Shown piece by piece: positions 46,124 through 57,436 of a DNA stretch of 64,000 nt (positions are counted from its first letter, which is position 1; each line of letters opens with the position of its first letter). The DNA is from Omphiscola glabra (taxonomy: Eukaryota > Mollusca > Gastropoda > Lymnaeidae). The notes beneath the pieces are model-generated. The model saw nothing but the letters and a program-made list of their open reading frames with translations. It searched no databases and was not told where the DNA came from. Location: contig OZ024807.1 of the NCBI GenBank assembly GCA_964017045.1, positions 14,144,941 to 14,208,940 of the forward strand, read 5' to 3'. The translations under genes were made by a program, and so were the position numbers.

Positions 46124-46450
46124 ATACCAAGGATACAAGAGACTTACAGAGACTTACAGAGACGTACAGAGACGTAGAGAAACGTACAGAGACTTACAGA
46201 GACTTACAAAGACTTACAGAGACATACAGAGACTTACAAAGACTTACAGCGACTTAAAAAAACTTACAGAGACTTACAGATACTATCGAGACTTACAGAG
46301 ACTAACAGAGACGTACAGAGACTTACAGAGACTTACAGAGACGTACATAGACTTACAGAGACGTACAGAGACTTACGAGCCCTACGAGACTTACAGCGAC
46401 TTACAGAGACTTACAGACACTTACAGAGACTTACAAAGACTTACGACACA
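46124..46450. repeat. 10-11-bp repeat GAGACTTACA, about 32 copies
   Basis: Tandem (A)GAGACTTACAGAGAC units with TACGTACAG, AAAGAC and other variants. Confidence 0.9.
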
Positions 46451-48210
46451 TTATCTATGTATCTCTATGGATAATTCAGTCTTGCTTCCACCCCCCCACC
46501 AACCCCTTTTCAAAAGTTCAGCTACAAAAACATCAGGTGTGCAATGCCACAGTGGTGAATATTTCTTTTTTTTATTTTCTTTTTTTATTTTTTAGCTTTT
46601 GTTGTTTAAAACTTGTGATAGTCCAGGCTGCCTGTACATTAGTGAATTAACTCTTTTTCGCTATTCAAAGATCGAGTTATTAGACATTAGGATGTCAGTC
46701 ACAAAAAACCAAGGCACAAAAAATGATTGTGTTTTGTTTTTGGTTTGTTCTTTTTTTAAATAATCGAATTTTCGTTTATGTTGAAACCATTTTTTTTTTC
46801 CACTTGAATATTTAAAATCAGGATCAAGGATTAGAGGTTCTCAACTCAATCGAAGTTTTTTGGCCCTTGAACGTCTTCCATCCCTTCGTTTTTTTTAATT
46901 CGGTAAAAAAATTAACGAATTTTAAAAATCTAAAACCTTTTGTATTACCTCTATTATGACACCTGGAAGTCTCTCTTTGTGGGGGGGGGGGGGGGGGGTC
47001 CTTGGGTCTATTTTTGATAATCTTAGAGCTAATCTTTGTGACATTATTTTTAATTGTAAGTTTTCTATGAGGCATTCCATCCAAGGGTCTGATTGACATG
47101 GGGGGGGGGGGGGGCGTGCAATGAAAATAAATATGCTGCAGACTAGATCTAATTCCTTTATGACGTCACATAATTTAAAAGATTTTTTTTCTCTTTTATA
47201 AAAAAAAAAACACGATCGCTTTGTTACTGCATGTAACATTCTCGTAATCTCGTTACGTTAGGGGTCATCATTACACAGATTGTGCGTCGTTAGTTTTAGT
47301 TCAAACTCTTGGGATCCTCATTCCGTCCATTTGTTTCAATACATTCTCTGCGAGATCCCCCTGAGCACTTCACCGTAACCGTGTGGCTTGTAGTCTCATC
47401 ACTGAACACAACGACACCAAATTTCTCTTGAGACTTCGAGGAGGCCGAAAAAATCCCTTTCAAACTAAAAATGCAAAATTTGATTACGGGATCTCTGCTT
47501 TAAATCTGAGGAAAGAGATCATTTCGAAGGTTTGTGAGGATGGGGGGTGGGGGGTGGGGCGGGCGTGTTGAGGGTGGAGAAGGGGCGTTAGATCTTGACT
47601 ATTCTGAGTGCGTGTGGAAATTTTTTTCCTGTTGAAGAAAATTCATGCCCGGGGCATCTGGTTTACTTTGAACAGGGGCGCTTCCTTCAACCTCCCCCCC
47701 CCCTTTAACCACCACCACCGCCTGGGCTGGTGTCTGATCTATGGTACCACTTTGGTTTGTTCACACACGTCTGCCATCTTCAGACAACTTCAAAATACTT
47801 GATGCCTGAAATCTTAAAAAGGGACTTTCTCACTCTCTCTCTCTTTCTCTATCTCTCTCTCTCTCTCTCTCTCATTCCACGCTAACCGCTCTCTTTCTTG
47901 TATTCATCCTTTCCCTATTAAGTTCTCTGAAGTTTCATTTCAATAGATACAAAATTTAACTGTTAAAGCATCACCTTTAAATGAAGTGCCATAGGTGAGT
48001 ACCCTTAAATCGATGTTAACGTATATGGGGGCTCAGTGTACATTTTAATTTTTATTTCACCTGTCCTGTACACAGTTCATTTCTATATTTACGTACGTTA
48101 ACACCAAATGTGACGTCATTTTCCTTGATCGCTCAGGGCAAAGAACCTCAACATTTGAAGAAAATAAATAAATCAAAATCATTCCGTGACTTTGAAAAGT
48201 TTAAGAACTA
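46451..48210. other. Unique sequence with many homopolymers
   Basis: G18 near 46981, G14 near 47101, C11 near 47694 and a CT microsatellite near 47830-47874. A small plus-strand frame at 47383-47571 has no recognisable domain. No gene supported. Confidence 0.4.
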
Positions 48211-48302
48211 CCGTCGTCATGTCCCTTAAACCTTGGGCCGTTGCGGCGCCACAGATGACATGAAAACAATCCTTCTCCATTCCTCTCTGTTTTCTGATAT
48301 GG
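48211..48302 (-). pseudogene. Non-LTR retrotransposon 3' end
   Basis: On the minus strand the frame reads ENREEWRRIVFMSSVAPQRP and KV before TAA (48226-48228), then GGGACATGACGACG. It is homologous to the tail at 34147-34275 (EDREEWRRIVFMSAVAIQRS). The element is 5'-truncated to under 100 bp. Confidence 0.8.
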
Positions 48303-48902
48303 TATGATATCAAGGTCTAATAAGATGGGTGTGTCGCCGATATCGCCCTGGCCATAAAACTATCACTGGCTGGCCCACAGGTCCGAACACCTCTCAACGT
48401 ATCAGGAATTGTTTCCTTGCGTCTGCTCACCCCCCTCCCCCTCCATTACCAATAATATCCGAATCTATAAAGTCTCAAGTCCGTTCTCATGTCGTCCGAG
48501 CCGACTCCTCTCTGTAAACATGACGTAATGAAATTTTGTGTACCATCCCCCAATGTCAACAACTGTCACAAGGCGCCACCCACATCCCCCCCAAAAAAAA
48601 ATCCAACCCCCCCCCCCCCCCCCCCACACAAAAAAACCACAAAGATCAACGAAAAGAATTAACTTAGAGCCCTCGACAAAGAACAGTTGAGAATTGGGGC
48701 AGCGTGGCGTCAGACCTGGACAGAATGCCAGCATGTCGCGCGACTTTAGTTTCAATCAAATGGGGTGGGCAGGGGGGATTGGCAGAGATCAAATCTGAAG
48801 CCCATCAGATTGGCACGTCTGAGTTTTTGGTACACACAGACTAGTGTGTACAATAATGGATAAAAAATGGGTAAAATACTGGGTGCAATATTTTGCAAAA
48901 TA
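48303..48902. other. Unique sequence with poly-C
   Basis: C19 near 48606 and A-rich runs beside it. A minus-strand frame at 48465-48755 crosses the tract and is not supported. Confidence 0.4.
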
Positions 48903-49549
48903 TAGTGGTACCTAGAGAGACGAATTTAATTTGTTCCGTAACCTTGCTCGTATCTCAAAGCGATTTCCCCCATTGAAATTAATAGAAATGCCATTAATCC
49001 GTTCCAGCTCCCAAAATTCCACCCCAGTTGTTTTTGTTACGTGTTTTTGAATAAGAAAAATGTATTTATAGATGACAAATATAGTATACAAACATAATAA
49101 AAGAGAATGTAAAGAAATAAATTGTTTTTATAAAGTGTATTTACCTTGGAAATCAGCCGACTTGAGCTTACGGAAGATGCTGGTGGAGGTGTGGGGTGGA
49201 GAAGATAGGCGGAGGAGCTTCGCTTCGTTCAATAACTGGCTACACTGTTAATGCTAAACTCTTTCGGTCACTTTAATGCACTTACTCGTTACACTCTTAA
49301 TGCTACACTTTATCCCTAAACTTAATGGAACTTATCTAAACTTCACTGAACTTAATTGAACTTAGATGCTACTGTTACAATTTTTTGTTACTTTCGCTTA
49401 ATTTTCGTCACTGCAGCCGGCCGACCCGCTGATCCGGTTACTCGTATCTCAAATATTTCTCGTATCTCAAAGCAAAACATTGCTCGCTCGACGGCTCGTA
49501 TCTAAAAAAATCTCTTATGTTAGGGCTCTCGTATGTCGAGCTACCACTT
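48903..49549. mobile_element. TA-flanked DNA transposon, non-autonomous (mariner-like ends)
   Basis: The left end TAGTGGTACCTAGAGAGACG and the minus-strand right end AAGTGGTAGCTCGACATACG are inverted repeats. TA dinucleotides flank both sides (48901-48902 and 49550-49551). Subterminal GCTCGTATCTCAAAG motifs recur at 48949 and 49480. No transposase frame is present. Superfamily is inferred only from the TA duplication. Confidence 0.65.
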
Positions 49550-49589
49550 TACTAGGTAAAAATTGATTAAATAATTGGTAAAAATTGGT

Positions 49590-49758
49590 AAAATGCTGAG
49601 TAAAATACTGAGTGAAATACTGAGTGAAATACTGAGTGAAATACTGAGTGAAATACTGAGTGAAATACTGAGTGAAATACTGAGTGAAATACTGAGTGAA
49701 ATACTGAGTGAAATACTGAGTGAAATACTGAGTGAAATACTGAGTGAAATACTGAGTA
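49590..49758. repeat. 12-bp array GAAATACTGAGT, about 13 copies, locus 2
   Basis: Same unit and same left flank (GGTAAAATGCTGAGTAAAAT) as at 41361. It lies between a TA-flanked element and a LINE tail. Confidence 0.95.
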
Positions 49759-49787
49759 AATGTGTATGTATATTGTCCAGATATTGA

Positions 49788-50036
49788 CAATGTGCGAACA
49801 TTGAAGTCAACAAATGGGAGATCATTGCCGAACAACGTTCCAGCTTGCGAACGGCGGTGTACAAAGGAGTGAAAAGGACAGAAGATGTGCGGAACGAAGC
49901 CCTTGCAACAAAAAGAACAGCACGGAAGACCAAAATTAACCAGGAATCATCATTCTCCTGTGTGAAATGCAGACGAGATTGTCATTCCAGGATTGGCCTA
50001 CTGAGCCACTCGTCGAAGTGTAGGACTACAATATAG
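49788..50036 (+). pseudogene. Non-LTR retrotransposon ORF2 C-terminus with CCHC-type finger
   Basis: The frame after a stop at 49785 reads QCANIEVNKWEIIAEQRSSL, passes RTAVYKGVKRTEDVRNEA, and ends with SCVKCRRDCHSRIGLLSH, a C-x2-C...H-x4-C motif, and a TAG stop at 50034-50036. The CxxCxRxCxSRIGLxSH motif is typical of the extreme C-terminus of LINE ORF2 proteins downstream of the reverse transcriptase. A 3' UTR-like hairpin (CATCGTCTCGTGAAGACGG) follows. RT and endonuclease are missing. Different family from the 34.2 and 48.2 kb tails. Confidence 0.8.
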
Positions 50037-50782
50037 CTACTCCATCGTCTCGTGAAGACGGAAGGATGCCATACATTGTCCAGATAAATTCTGAATTGTA
50101 TTCAAATATATTTGACGTGAGATGACGATTTTTCTGCTATTTAAATCATAATTCTTATGACCTCGTCTGTTTCTTCATACACAAATCAGGAAACAGTTTT
50201 GCCTCTCCACATACAAAACGGCAAACATAATCAATATGTGAATAGTTTGAAATGTAAGCTCTGATCAGCTTATTTTTGTTGATGAGCTGATGCATGAACG
50301 TCACTAACAGGAGTGGGGGGGGGGGGGTCCGGGTTCGGTCGGCGGGGTCGGGGTTCGGTCGGGGGGGGGGGGGGGGTGAAGCGGTTGTTCGGAAAGTAGA
50401 GGTTGTTAACGAATCGATACATCGTAAATCAACGGGCCAAACTCAGACCCGGACATCATGATACCCCGTGGGGTTGTGGGGGGGGGGGGGGTCGTCTCTC
50501 ATGTTTTCGGATCAAGTCTGTTGGACCCCGAGGGGATTAAACATTAATAAACCCAGCTTTCGGTTCCCATGGGGGTGAGGGGGGTCAAGGCCGTGAGACG
50601 TAATGAGCTTGGCTGTGGCATGTGGGGTCATATCAGGGATTAAACTACTGTCTTAAGATTGGATTAGTGACGTCACGCCCGTGTTGGTCAACACGGAAGC
50701 TCACGATAAATAAGAGAGCTGGAGAAAAGGGGGGGGGGGGGTGATGGGTTAACGGGATCCTTTTGTTTTATTCATGGAGTCG
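50037..50782. other. Unique sequence, G-rich right part
   Basis: G10-G17 runs near 50317, 50359, 50478 and 50730 with GGTCGGGGTTCGGTC repeated near 50330. No gene recognised. Confidence 0.4.
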
Positions 50783-51022
50783 TGGAATTTGAGTCATGGA
50801 ATCGGAGTCATGGAATTGGAGTCATGGAATGGGAGTCATGGAATCGGAGACATGGAATTAGAGTGATGGAATTGGAGTCGAGGAATTGGAGTCGTGAAAT
50901 TAGAGTGATGTGAAGAGAGAATTGTGGAGGAGAGGATGGAATTGTGAATGACTGGAAAATATTGCGGATGAAAGGAATGAATAGTGGATAAGAGGAAGGA
51001 ATTGTGGATGAGAGGGGTGATT
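50783..51022. repeat. 14-bp and 19-bp degenerate repeats
   Basis: GAGTCATGGAATTG-type 14-mers (50783-50912) followed by ATTGTGGATGAGAGGAA-type units. Confidence 0.8.
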
Positions 51023-51263
51023 TTTGAAGTTCATTTACAAAATGAAAATTGTGAAAAAAATAATCAACTAAGTAGATGTATACGGTATAAGCTTCACAAA
51101 GCAAATATTTTATCAATTAACCTATGCTTGAGAAGGCTACTTTTTCTATACTCCTAAATAACAAACACTTAATGACCCAATGCGTCTGTGACAGATATAA
51201 TTTTATGGGAGATAAATAATATGGGAATTATTACTTATGGAATATATAGAGTAATGGGACTTG

Positions 51264-51452
51264 GCGAGAACTGGCCAATGGGAGGCCAGCAAGGAGAGAA
51301 CTGGCCAATGGGAGGCCAGCAAGGAGAGAACTGGCCAATGGGAGGCCAGCAAGGAGAGAACTGGCCAATGGGAGGCGATCAAGGAGAGAACTGGCCAATG
51401 GGAGGCGATCAAGGAGAGAACTGGCCAATGGGAGGCGATCAAGGAGAGAAGA
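51264..51452. repeat. 30-bp minisatellite, 6 copies
   Basis: The unit contains GAGAACTGGCCAATGGGAGG followed by CCAGCAAGGA or CGATCAAGGA: three copies of each in order. Confidence 0.95.
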
Positions 51453-51479
51453 ATGGAGTCTAAATAATATGACGGTTTG

Positions 51480-51958
51480 AATTCACAAAGTTTTTGTATG
51501 AAGATAGATTGAACAGAAGCGTTTTTGTAGGAAGATAGATTGAACAGAAGCGTTTTTGTAGGAAGATAGATTGAACAGAAACGTTTGAGTAGTAAGATAG
51601 ATTGAACAGAAACGTTTGAGTAGTAAGATAGATTGAACAGAAACGTTTGAGTAGTAAGATAGATTGAACAGAAACGTTTGAGTAGTAAGATAGATTGAAC
51701 AGAAACGTTTGAGTAGTAAGATAGATTGAACAGAAACGTTTGAGTAGTAAGATAGATTGAACAGAAACGTTTGAGTAGTAAGATAGATTGCACAGAAACG
51801 TTTTTGTAGGAAGATAAATTGAATAGAAACGTTTGAGTAGTAAGATAGATTGAACAGAAACGTTTGAGTAGTAAGATAGATTGAACAGAAACGTTTGAGT
51901 AGTTAGATTGAACAGAAACGTTTTTGTAGGAAGATAGATTGAACAGAAGCGTTTGTGT
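51480..51958. repeat. 31-bp minisatellite, about 15 copies
   Basis: The unit contains AGTAAGATAGATTGAACAGA and AACGTTTGAGT. A TTTTTGTAGGAAGATAG variant occurs at both ends and once inside. Confidence 0.95.
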
Positions 51959-52459
51959 TTAAATGAAGATTAAAGTGTATTGAAATACTTATGATACATT
52001 ACAATAGTTTTTGGATTTAGTATGTTCGGCTAGATTGTGGTTGTGACAGCGTCCAAGACTCTTCGATAAGTTCATCGTGCAAAAAAAAAAAAAAAAAAAA
52101 AAAATTAATTAGGTTTTATAAAAAAAAATAAAGAAATAGCTTCATAAATTCACATTTAAACTCAGTTCCTCTGTAACACTTCGTGTGACGACACCACCCC
52201 CCCCCCCCCCCGCCAACCTCCACCGGAAGACAGCAGTGAATCTTTCACGGGGCGTCCGTTAGAATTTTGGATGTTCCGAGTTAAAATATCGGCCCTCCGT
52301 CACATGAACGGGCTCGTGAGAGATGAGACAGGTAATTCAACGACAGCTACACATAAAGAGCAGACAAAAACCACCGCGAAAAGTCACGAGGCTGGGAGGG
52401 GGGGGTGTACCGAAGATTACCGGAGAAATGGCTGGGCCGGAAATCGACGGAGAATGTGA
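51959..52459. other. Unique sequence, homopolymers
   Basis: A24 near 52081, C16 near 52196. No gene recognised. Confidence 0.4.
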
Positions 52460-52832
52460 AGTGTCGTAGATAAACGGTGAAGGAGATGTGTGTCAGAGTT
52501 AGCTCGAGAAGGTGATGTGTCGGAGATTACTGGAGAAAAGGATGTGTCAGAAATAACTGGAGAAAGAGATGTGGCATGGGTAGCCGGAGCAGGAGATGTG
52601 TCCGCGATACCTGGAGAAAAGAATGTGTCTGGAGCTGGAGAAAGAGATGTGTCGGAGATACCAGAAGAAATAGATGTGTCGGAGATTACACCATAAATAG
52701 CTGTCTGTGATATCTGGGGGTATACTGGCGATAGCTGGAGAAAGGGCTGTGCTAAGTTAACTGGAGAACGTGTTACACCGGATATAACCCGAGAAAGCGT
52801 TGCACCGGAAATAACCGGAGAGCGTCCCCTAC
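52460..52832. repeat. Degenerate GGAGAAAGAGATGTGTC repeat
   Basis: About 13 diverged copies, 24-33 bp apart. Because most spacings are multiples of three, both strands carry frames (SEITGEKDV and SPVISDTSF) that mimic protein repeats. Confidence 0.7.
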
Positions 52833-53105
52833 CAGGGTGCAGACGACCAGACACAATTTAAAAAAAAATATAAATCTCTGGTCATTTGACGCGAAATGTC
52901 TTAGATAAAACTCGATTACTTTCAGATAGCTTGTAGGAGGTCAAGGTTAATCACTCGTCTATTTAAGGGGAAATTATTGAAGAAATAAAAGCGAAAACGT
53001 CACAACTGAAGTGGGCTAAGCAGGTGTGGGGGGGGGGGGGCGTGAAAATTAAAACAGTCAATTGAACCAACGATTTGGTGAGATGCAAATCCGACAAACC
53101 TTATT
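52833..53105. other. Unique spacer
   Basis: G12 tract near 53029. Nothing else. Confidence 0.4.
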
Positions 53106-53618
53106 TTAATACCCGATGAGGTTACGTTCAAGTTATTGAAATTCCTCATTAGGTTGTGTTCAAGTTATTGAAATACCTCATTAGGTTGTGTTCAAGTTAT
53201 TGAAATACCTCATTAGATTGTGTTCAAGTTATTGAAATACCTCATTAGGTTGTGTTCAAGTTATTGAAATACCTCATTAGGCTGTGTTCAAGTTATTGAA
53301 ATACCTCATTAGGCCGTGTTCAAGTTATTGAAATACCTCATTAGATTGTGTTCAAGTTATTGAAATACCTCATTAGGCTGTGTTCAAGTTATTGAAATAC
53401 CTCATTAGGCTGTGTTCAAGTTATTGAAATACCTCATTAGGTTGTGTTCAAGTTATTGAAATACCTCATTAGGCTGTGTTCAAGTTATTGAAATACCTCA
53501 TTAGGCTGTGTTCAAGTTATTGAAATACCTCATTAGGTTGTGTTCAAGTTATTGAAATACCTCATTAGATTGTGTTCAAGTTATTGAAATACCTCATTAG
53601 GCTGTGTTCAAGCTATTT
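53106..53618. repeat. 32-bp minisatellite, about 16 copies
   Basis: The unit contains CAAGTTATTGAAATACCTCA and TTAGG(T/C)TGTGTT. Near-identical copies; variants TTAGATTG and TTAGGCCG. Confidence 0.95.
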
Positions 53619-53681
53619 AACACATTTGCTTTTTTTGTTTTGTTTCGGAAACCTTAACAAAAATAATGTTGTCTGCTACTT

Positions 53682-53777
53682 TACAGTCTGTTTCTATACT
53701 GTCTGTTTCTATACTGTCTGTTTCTATACTGTCTGTTTCTATACTGTCTGTTTCTATACTGTCTGTTTCTATACTGT
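53682..53777. repeat. 15-bp array GTCTGTTTCTATACT, 6 copies
   Basis: Perfect copies with a final CTGTGTG variant. Confidence 0.95.
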
Positions 53778-54347
53778 GTGTGAGGGTCTATGTCAATGTA
53801 AGGCGTCTCTTAGATACAAACATATTTTTTTCTGATCCTCTACTGAAGTCTACTGTGTCCAAAAGTCACCCCTCCCTCCAAATCCCCGACAAGCCAGCCA
53901 CCCCCACCACCTCAGCCCCCCCTCCCACCACTTCAGCCAGCCAAGTTCTAATTAGGTTATCCTCCTATCGGGTGCGACATCTTGTTATTTTATCCTCACC
54001 CAAACCCGGCGTCCACACCGTGGTCAGTTTCTCGCCCCCCCCCCCCCCGCCGCCCATCACCTCCATTTGTTTTCAAGCCCTGTCCTTTTTATTCTCAGCC
54101 CCCACGAGTAGGTCATGGGCGGCGTCTCAAGCTTTCCTCCGAGGGTAAAATGTCAACATAAGGGCGGCTGGTATTTTTGTACAAACTCATGAGTTCATTA
54201 GTTATCAGTGGCAGAATCGTGCGCTACAGTAAAAAAAAATATTAAAAAATCTTGGAATCACCCCGCCCCCCTCACTTATTTTAAAAACTCTATAATCTAT
54301 AATACCCTCTATTATTATTTTTTCGTAATGGCGTTATCTGTTTTGAT
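53778..54347. other. Unique sequence, C-rich patch
   Basis: Includes C14 near 54036. The frame 53666-54148 begins in the array and is not supported. Confidence 0.35.
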
Positions 54348-54351
54348 TTAA

Positions 54352-54662
54352 CCCTTTCATTACCGCTGTTTTTTTTTTTTTTTTTTGGCATATATTTTGC
54401 TGACTCAGCAATAAAAACTTTTTAAAAACAATTTTTAAAAAAAATGTACGTTATTTTTCATTCTCTGTCCGATTCGCTTTTTAACCTCTCTATAGATTAA
54501 CGAATAAAGTTATTAATATAGCATTGAAAATATGACGTCGACGTGACGTATGAGGTATTTCAGAAAAGTTCTTTGCCTCTTTGATATAACGACAGTGTGA
54601 CGTCCTTGGTAACTGAAAGTGGGTGATCGTGACGTCGCGTCGACGTCATCGGTAATGAAAGG
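54352..54662. mobile_element. piggyBac-like MITE
   Basis: The left end CCCTTTCATTACCG follows TTAA (54348-54351). The right end reads CGGTAATGAAAGG, the inverted complement, followed by TAAA, a decayed TTAA. Interior holds GACGTCGACGTGACG and TGACGTCGCGTCGACGTCA palindromic clusters. No transposase at 311 bp. Confidence 0.55.
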
Positions 54663-54904
54663 TAAAATCAAACACAAATTATTATTTTTTTTTTAATCCT
54701 AACTTTAGTAATGAGCTTAAAATTTTAGGACAACCTTAGGAACTTTGAGACTGATCAAAGACTACTAAATTAGAACTTCAACATTTAAAGTGGAGATAGT
54801 GTAGATGTTTCGAAACACTATCGACAAATTTATTACCAGAGTGATCCGTTAACCGAGTTTATATATTGGAAGTATATTTTTTTTTAAATCACTTTTGTTT
54901 AATC

Positions 54905-55082
54905 CAGCGGTTCTCAATATGTGGGTCGCGACCCCTTTGGGGGTCGAAATACCCTTACACGGGGGTCGCCTAAGACGATCGGAAAACTCATATTTATGAA
55001 GTAGCAACGAAAATAGTGAGAGAAAAAAACCATGAGGTACTGTATTAAAGGATCGCTGCATTAGGAAGGTTGAGAAACACTG
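54905..55082 (+). mobile_element. SPIN/URR1-like hAT non-autonomous element
   Basis: Begins CAGCGGTTCTCAATATGTGG, contains GGTCGCGACCCCTTTGGGGG, GTCGCCTAAGACGATCGGAA and ATTTATGAAGTAGCAACGAA, ends AGGTTGAGAAACACTG. Flanks GTTTAATC (54897-54904) and GTTTAATT (55083-55090) match at 7 of 8. Confidence 0.9.
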
Positions 55083-55534
55083 GTTTAATTAGTAAAAAAA
55101 ATACTTTTTAAATACAATAAATCAAATTGATAAAGAGCGACCAGTGACGATGACTTGTTACACACGCCTGCACTGTTGTTAAACGAAATATGTTTAATTG
55201 GAGGCGTGGCTGCCAGCCTTTTTTTTTTTTTTGTGCTGCTGGTTAAAAAATTCGCAGCGCATGTACCAATGGATGCACCTTATTGGTGAACATCCACCCC
55301 GATTTCATGAAATGGATAAGCCTGCCTTAGACGATGCCAGGAGGTCGGCAACCTTGTTTGAGTGAAGATCCATTTTTTTAAACTAAGATACTTATTTTTT
55401 TTTACTTATATATAATATCCAATTTGGGTCCCAAAATTGTTGTTGGCAAATTTGAAAATAACTTTATTTGTAAGATAAATGGCTCCTCATTAAAAAAAAA
55501 AAAGTTGTTACGACCCCCTGCTCTGTCTAGAATA
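55083..55534. other. Unique sequence
   Basis: T-rich runs near 55219 and 55393. No gene recognised. Confidence 0.4.
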
Positions 55535-55825
55535 CCTACACCCCCCTCTCCTTTCTCTCTCTCTCTAACCGTCCAGCCCTCCCCCCTCTCTCTCTCTCAT
55601 TTCTCTCTCACCGTCCCACCCTCCCCTCTCCTCATCTCTCTCTCACCGTCCCTCCCCTCCCCTCCTCTCTCTCTCTCACCGACCCCGCCCTCTCCTCTCC
55701 CCCTCTCTCTCTCAGTTACCGTCCCTCCCTCCCCCTCTCTCTCTCTCACTGTCCCTCCCTCCCCCTCTCTCTCTCACCGTCCCTCCCCCTCTCCTCTTCC
55801 CCTCTCTCTCTCAACCGCATCCCAC
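55535..55825. repeat. CT-rich low complexity tract
   Basis: CTCTCTCTCACCGTCCCTCC-type units of variable length, about 12 copies; a pyrimidine-rich mirror of the GA tract at 5.7 kb. Confidence 0.85.
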
Positions 55826-56185
55826 CGTTTTTTTCCACACCCATAATTACTCAATTATTATGTACGTCAGTTCCGGTTTCGATATCGCCTCATTTGTTTC
55901 TTTCACAATTGATTCCCCGGATGATTGTCTACGTCACGGAGCCTCCGAGAAATTGCGTGACATCAGAAAATTGAATGGCGCCCAGAAAGACAAGCGCTGC
56001 ATCTTGTTAACGATCTCAAATATTGGGCACGCGAGTAGGCAGAGACTTGAGTGAGATGTTTTGCGGAGATACTTGATACTTTCTAGTTGGCGTCTTGGAG
56101 TCTCAGATTCGGAATGCACAAATGTCGTTGACTACAAGAGATAAACAATTACTTTTTTTTTAAAAATCAGCCTATCTGTTACAGG
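55826..56185. other. Ordinary-complexity sequence, possible coding not supported
   Basis: Frames on both strands at 55860-56054 and 55934-56119 have ordinary composition (for example DDCLRHGASEKLRDIRKLNG) but no clear splice sites or homology that I can name. Confidence 0.35.
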
Positions 56186-56345
56186 CGGCTAGTAAAACAG
56201 TACCACAATAGTACCACAATAGTACCACAACAGTACCAAAATAGAAACCACAACAGTAACACAATAGTACCACAACAGTATCACAACAGCACCACAACAG
56301 TTTCCACAATAGTACCACAATAGTCTCCACAAATGTACCACCATA
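56186..56345. repeat. 11-bp repeat AGTACCACAAT/C
   Basis: About 14 degenerate copies. Confidence 0.85.
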
Positions 56346-56697
56346 GTAGAGTGGTGACGTTCATAAAATATGAACCAGGTAACAAGATGTCTTGTTTCAT
56401 AATGTCGATATGACTTAACCGGTGTGGTTGTCAGCAACCTTATGCCAGGCTCAAATCATTGTCAACCTACGCCCAGCCCCCCCCCCCACCATAAAAAAAG
56501 TTCGCTTTTTGCAGATTTATTCAATCCTGGTTTAATCGATGTTCGGAGGTCAGAGGTCAGAGGTTGGCAATACGAGAAGATAAATATTTAAATAAAGACA
56601 GAATATTCTTAACTCTAAACCAAACCCTAATACGTCCATTAATTAATTTATGTTATGTTCTTTTTAATTTAAAAAAAAATAGAAGTAAATATGAAAG
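56346..56697. other. Unique spacer
   Basis: C12 near 56478. Nothing else recognised. Confidence 0.4.
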
Positions 56698-56978
56698 CTT
56701 TCATACTAGTCTCAGACTTTTGTACTCATACTAGTCTCAGACTTTTGTACTCATACTAGTCTCAGACTTTTGTACTCATACTAGTCTCAGACTTTTGTAC
56801 TCATACTAGTCTCAGACTTTTGTACTCATACTAGTCTCAGACTTTTGTACTCATACTAGTCTCAGACTTTTGTACTCATACTAGTCTCAGACTTTTGTTC
56901 TCATACTAGTCTCAGACTTTTGTACTCATACTAGTCTCAGACTTTTGTACTAATACTAGTCTCAGACTTTTGTACTTC
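56698..56978. repeat. 25-bp minisatellite, about 11 copies
   Basis: The unit contains ACTAGTCTCAGACTTTTGTA and CTCAT. Almost perfect. Confidence 0.95.
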
Positions 56979-57034
56979 CTTTTTTGATAGTTGACGGCAT
57001 TTGCAGTTTCCAAAGTTTCAAAAGTCATTGGGTG

Positions 57035-57155
57035 AACTAGGAGAAAATAAATAGTGTAACAAGATAGGGTAAAGCTTGATAGTAAAAATGACAGGGTAAT
57101 TAGAAGGACGTATCGGCCAAACGCCTTCTTGAGCATACACACACACACACACACA
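57035..57155 (-). other. Dispersed repeat with hammerhead-like core, copy 5
   Basis: On the minus strand CTCAAGAAGGCGTTTGGCCG and ATACGTCC, then CCCTGTCATTTTTACTATCA and AGCTTTACCCTATCTTG. It follows copies 2 and 3 in order with more divergence. It adjoins a (CA)n microsatellite at 57138-57154. Confidence 0.5.
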
Positions 57156-57436
57156 AAAGAACTAAAACAAAATGTATACTTAGAAATGTGTTGTTTTTTT
57201 GTTTTTTTGGGTCTCGTCTGCTGAGGAAGGCTTAACGCAACACTTCATATATTTTATACATTAAGAGCAGCTACTTTGCAAAAAATATGAAATATAAAAG
57301 TTGGTTGGAAAATAACCGTTTGATAGTGGGTGGTGGGGAGGGGGTGGCGTGGGTCATGGGGGCGGTCACTTGTCAACTAATTATTTAGACTCCGCGCGTT
57401 CAGAAGTCAGAAGGCGCTTTGATGTTCACATTAGAG

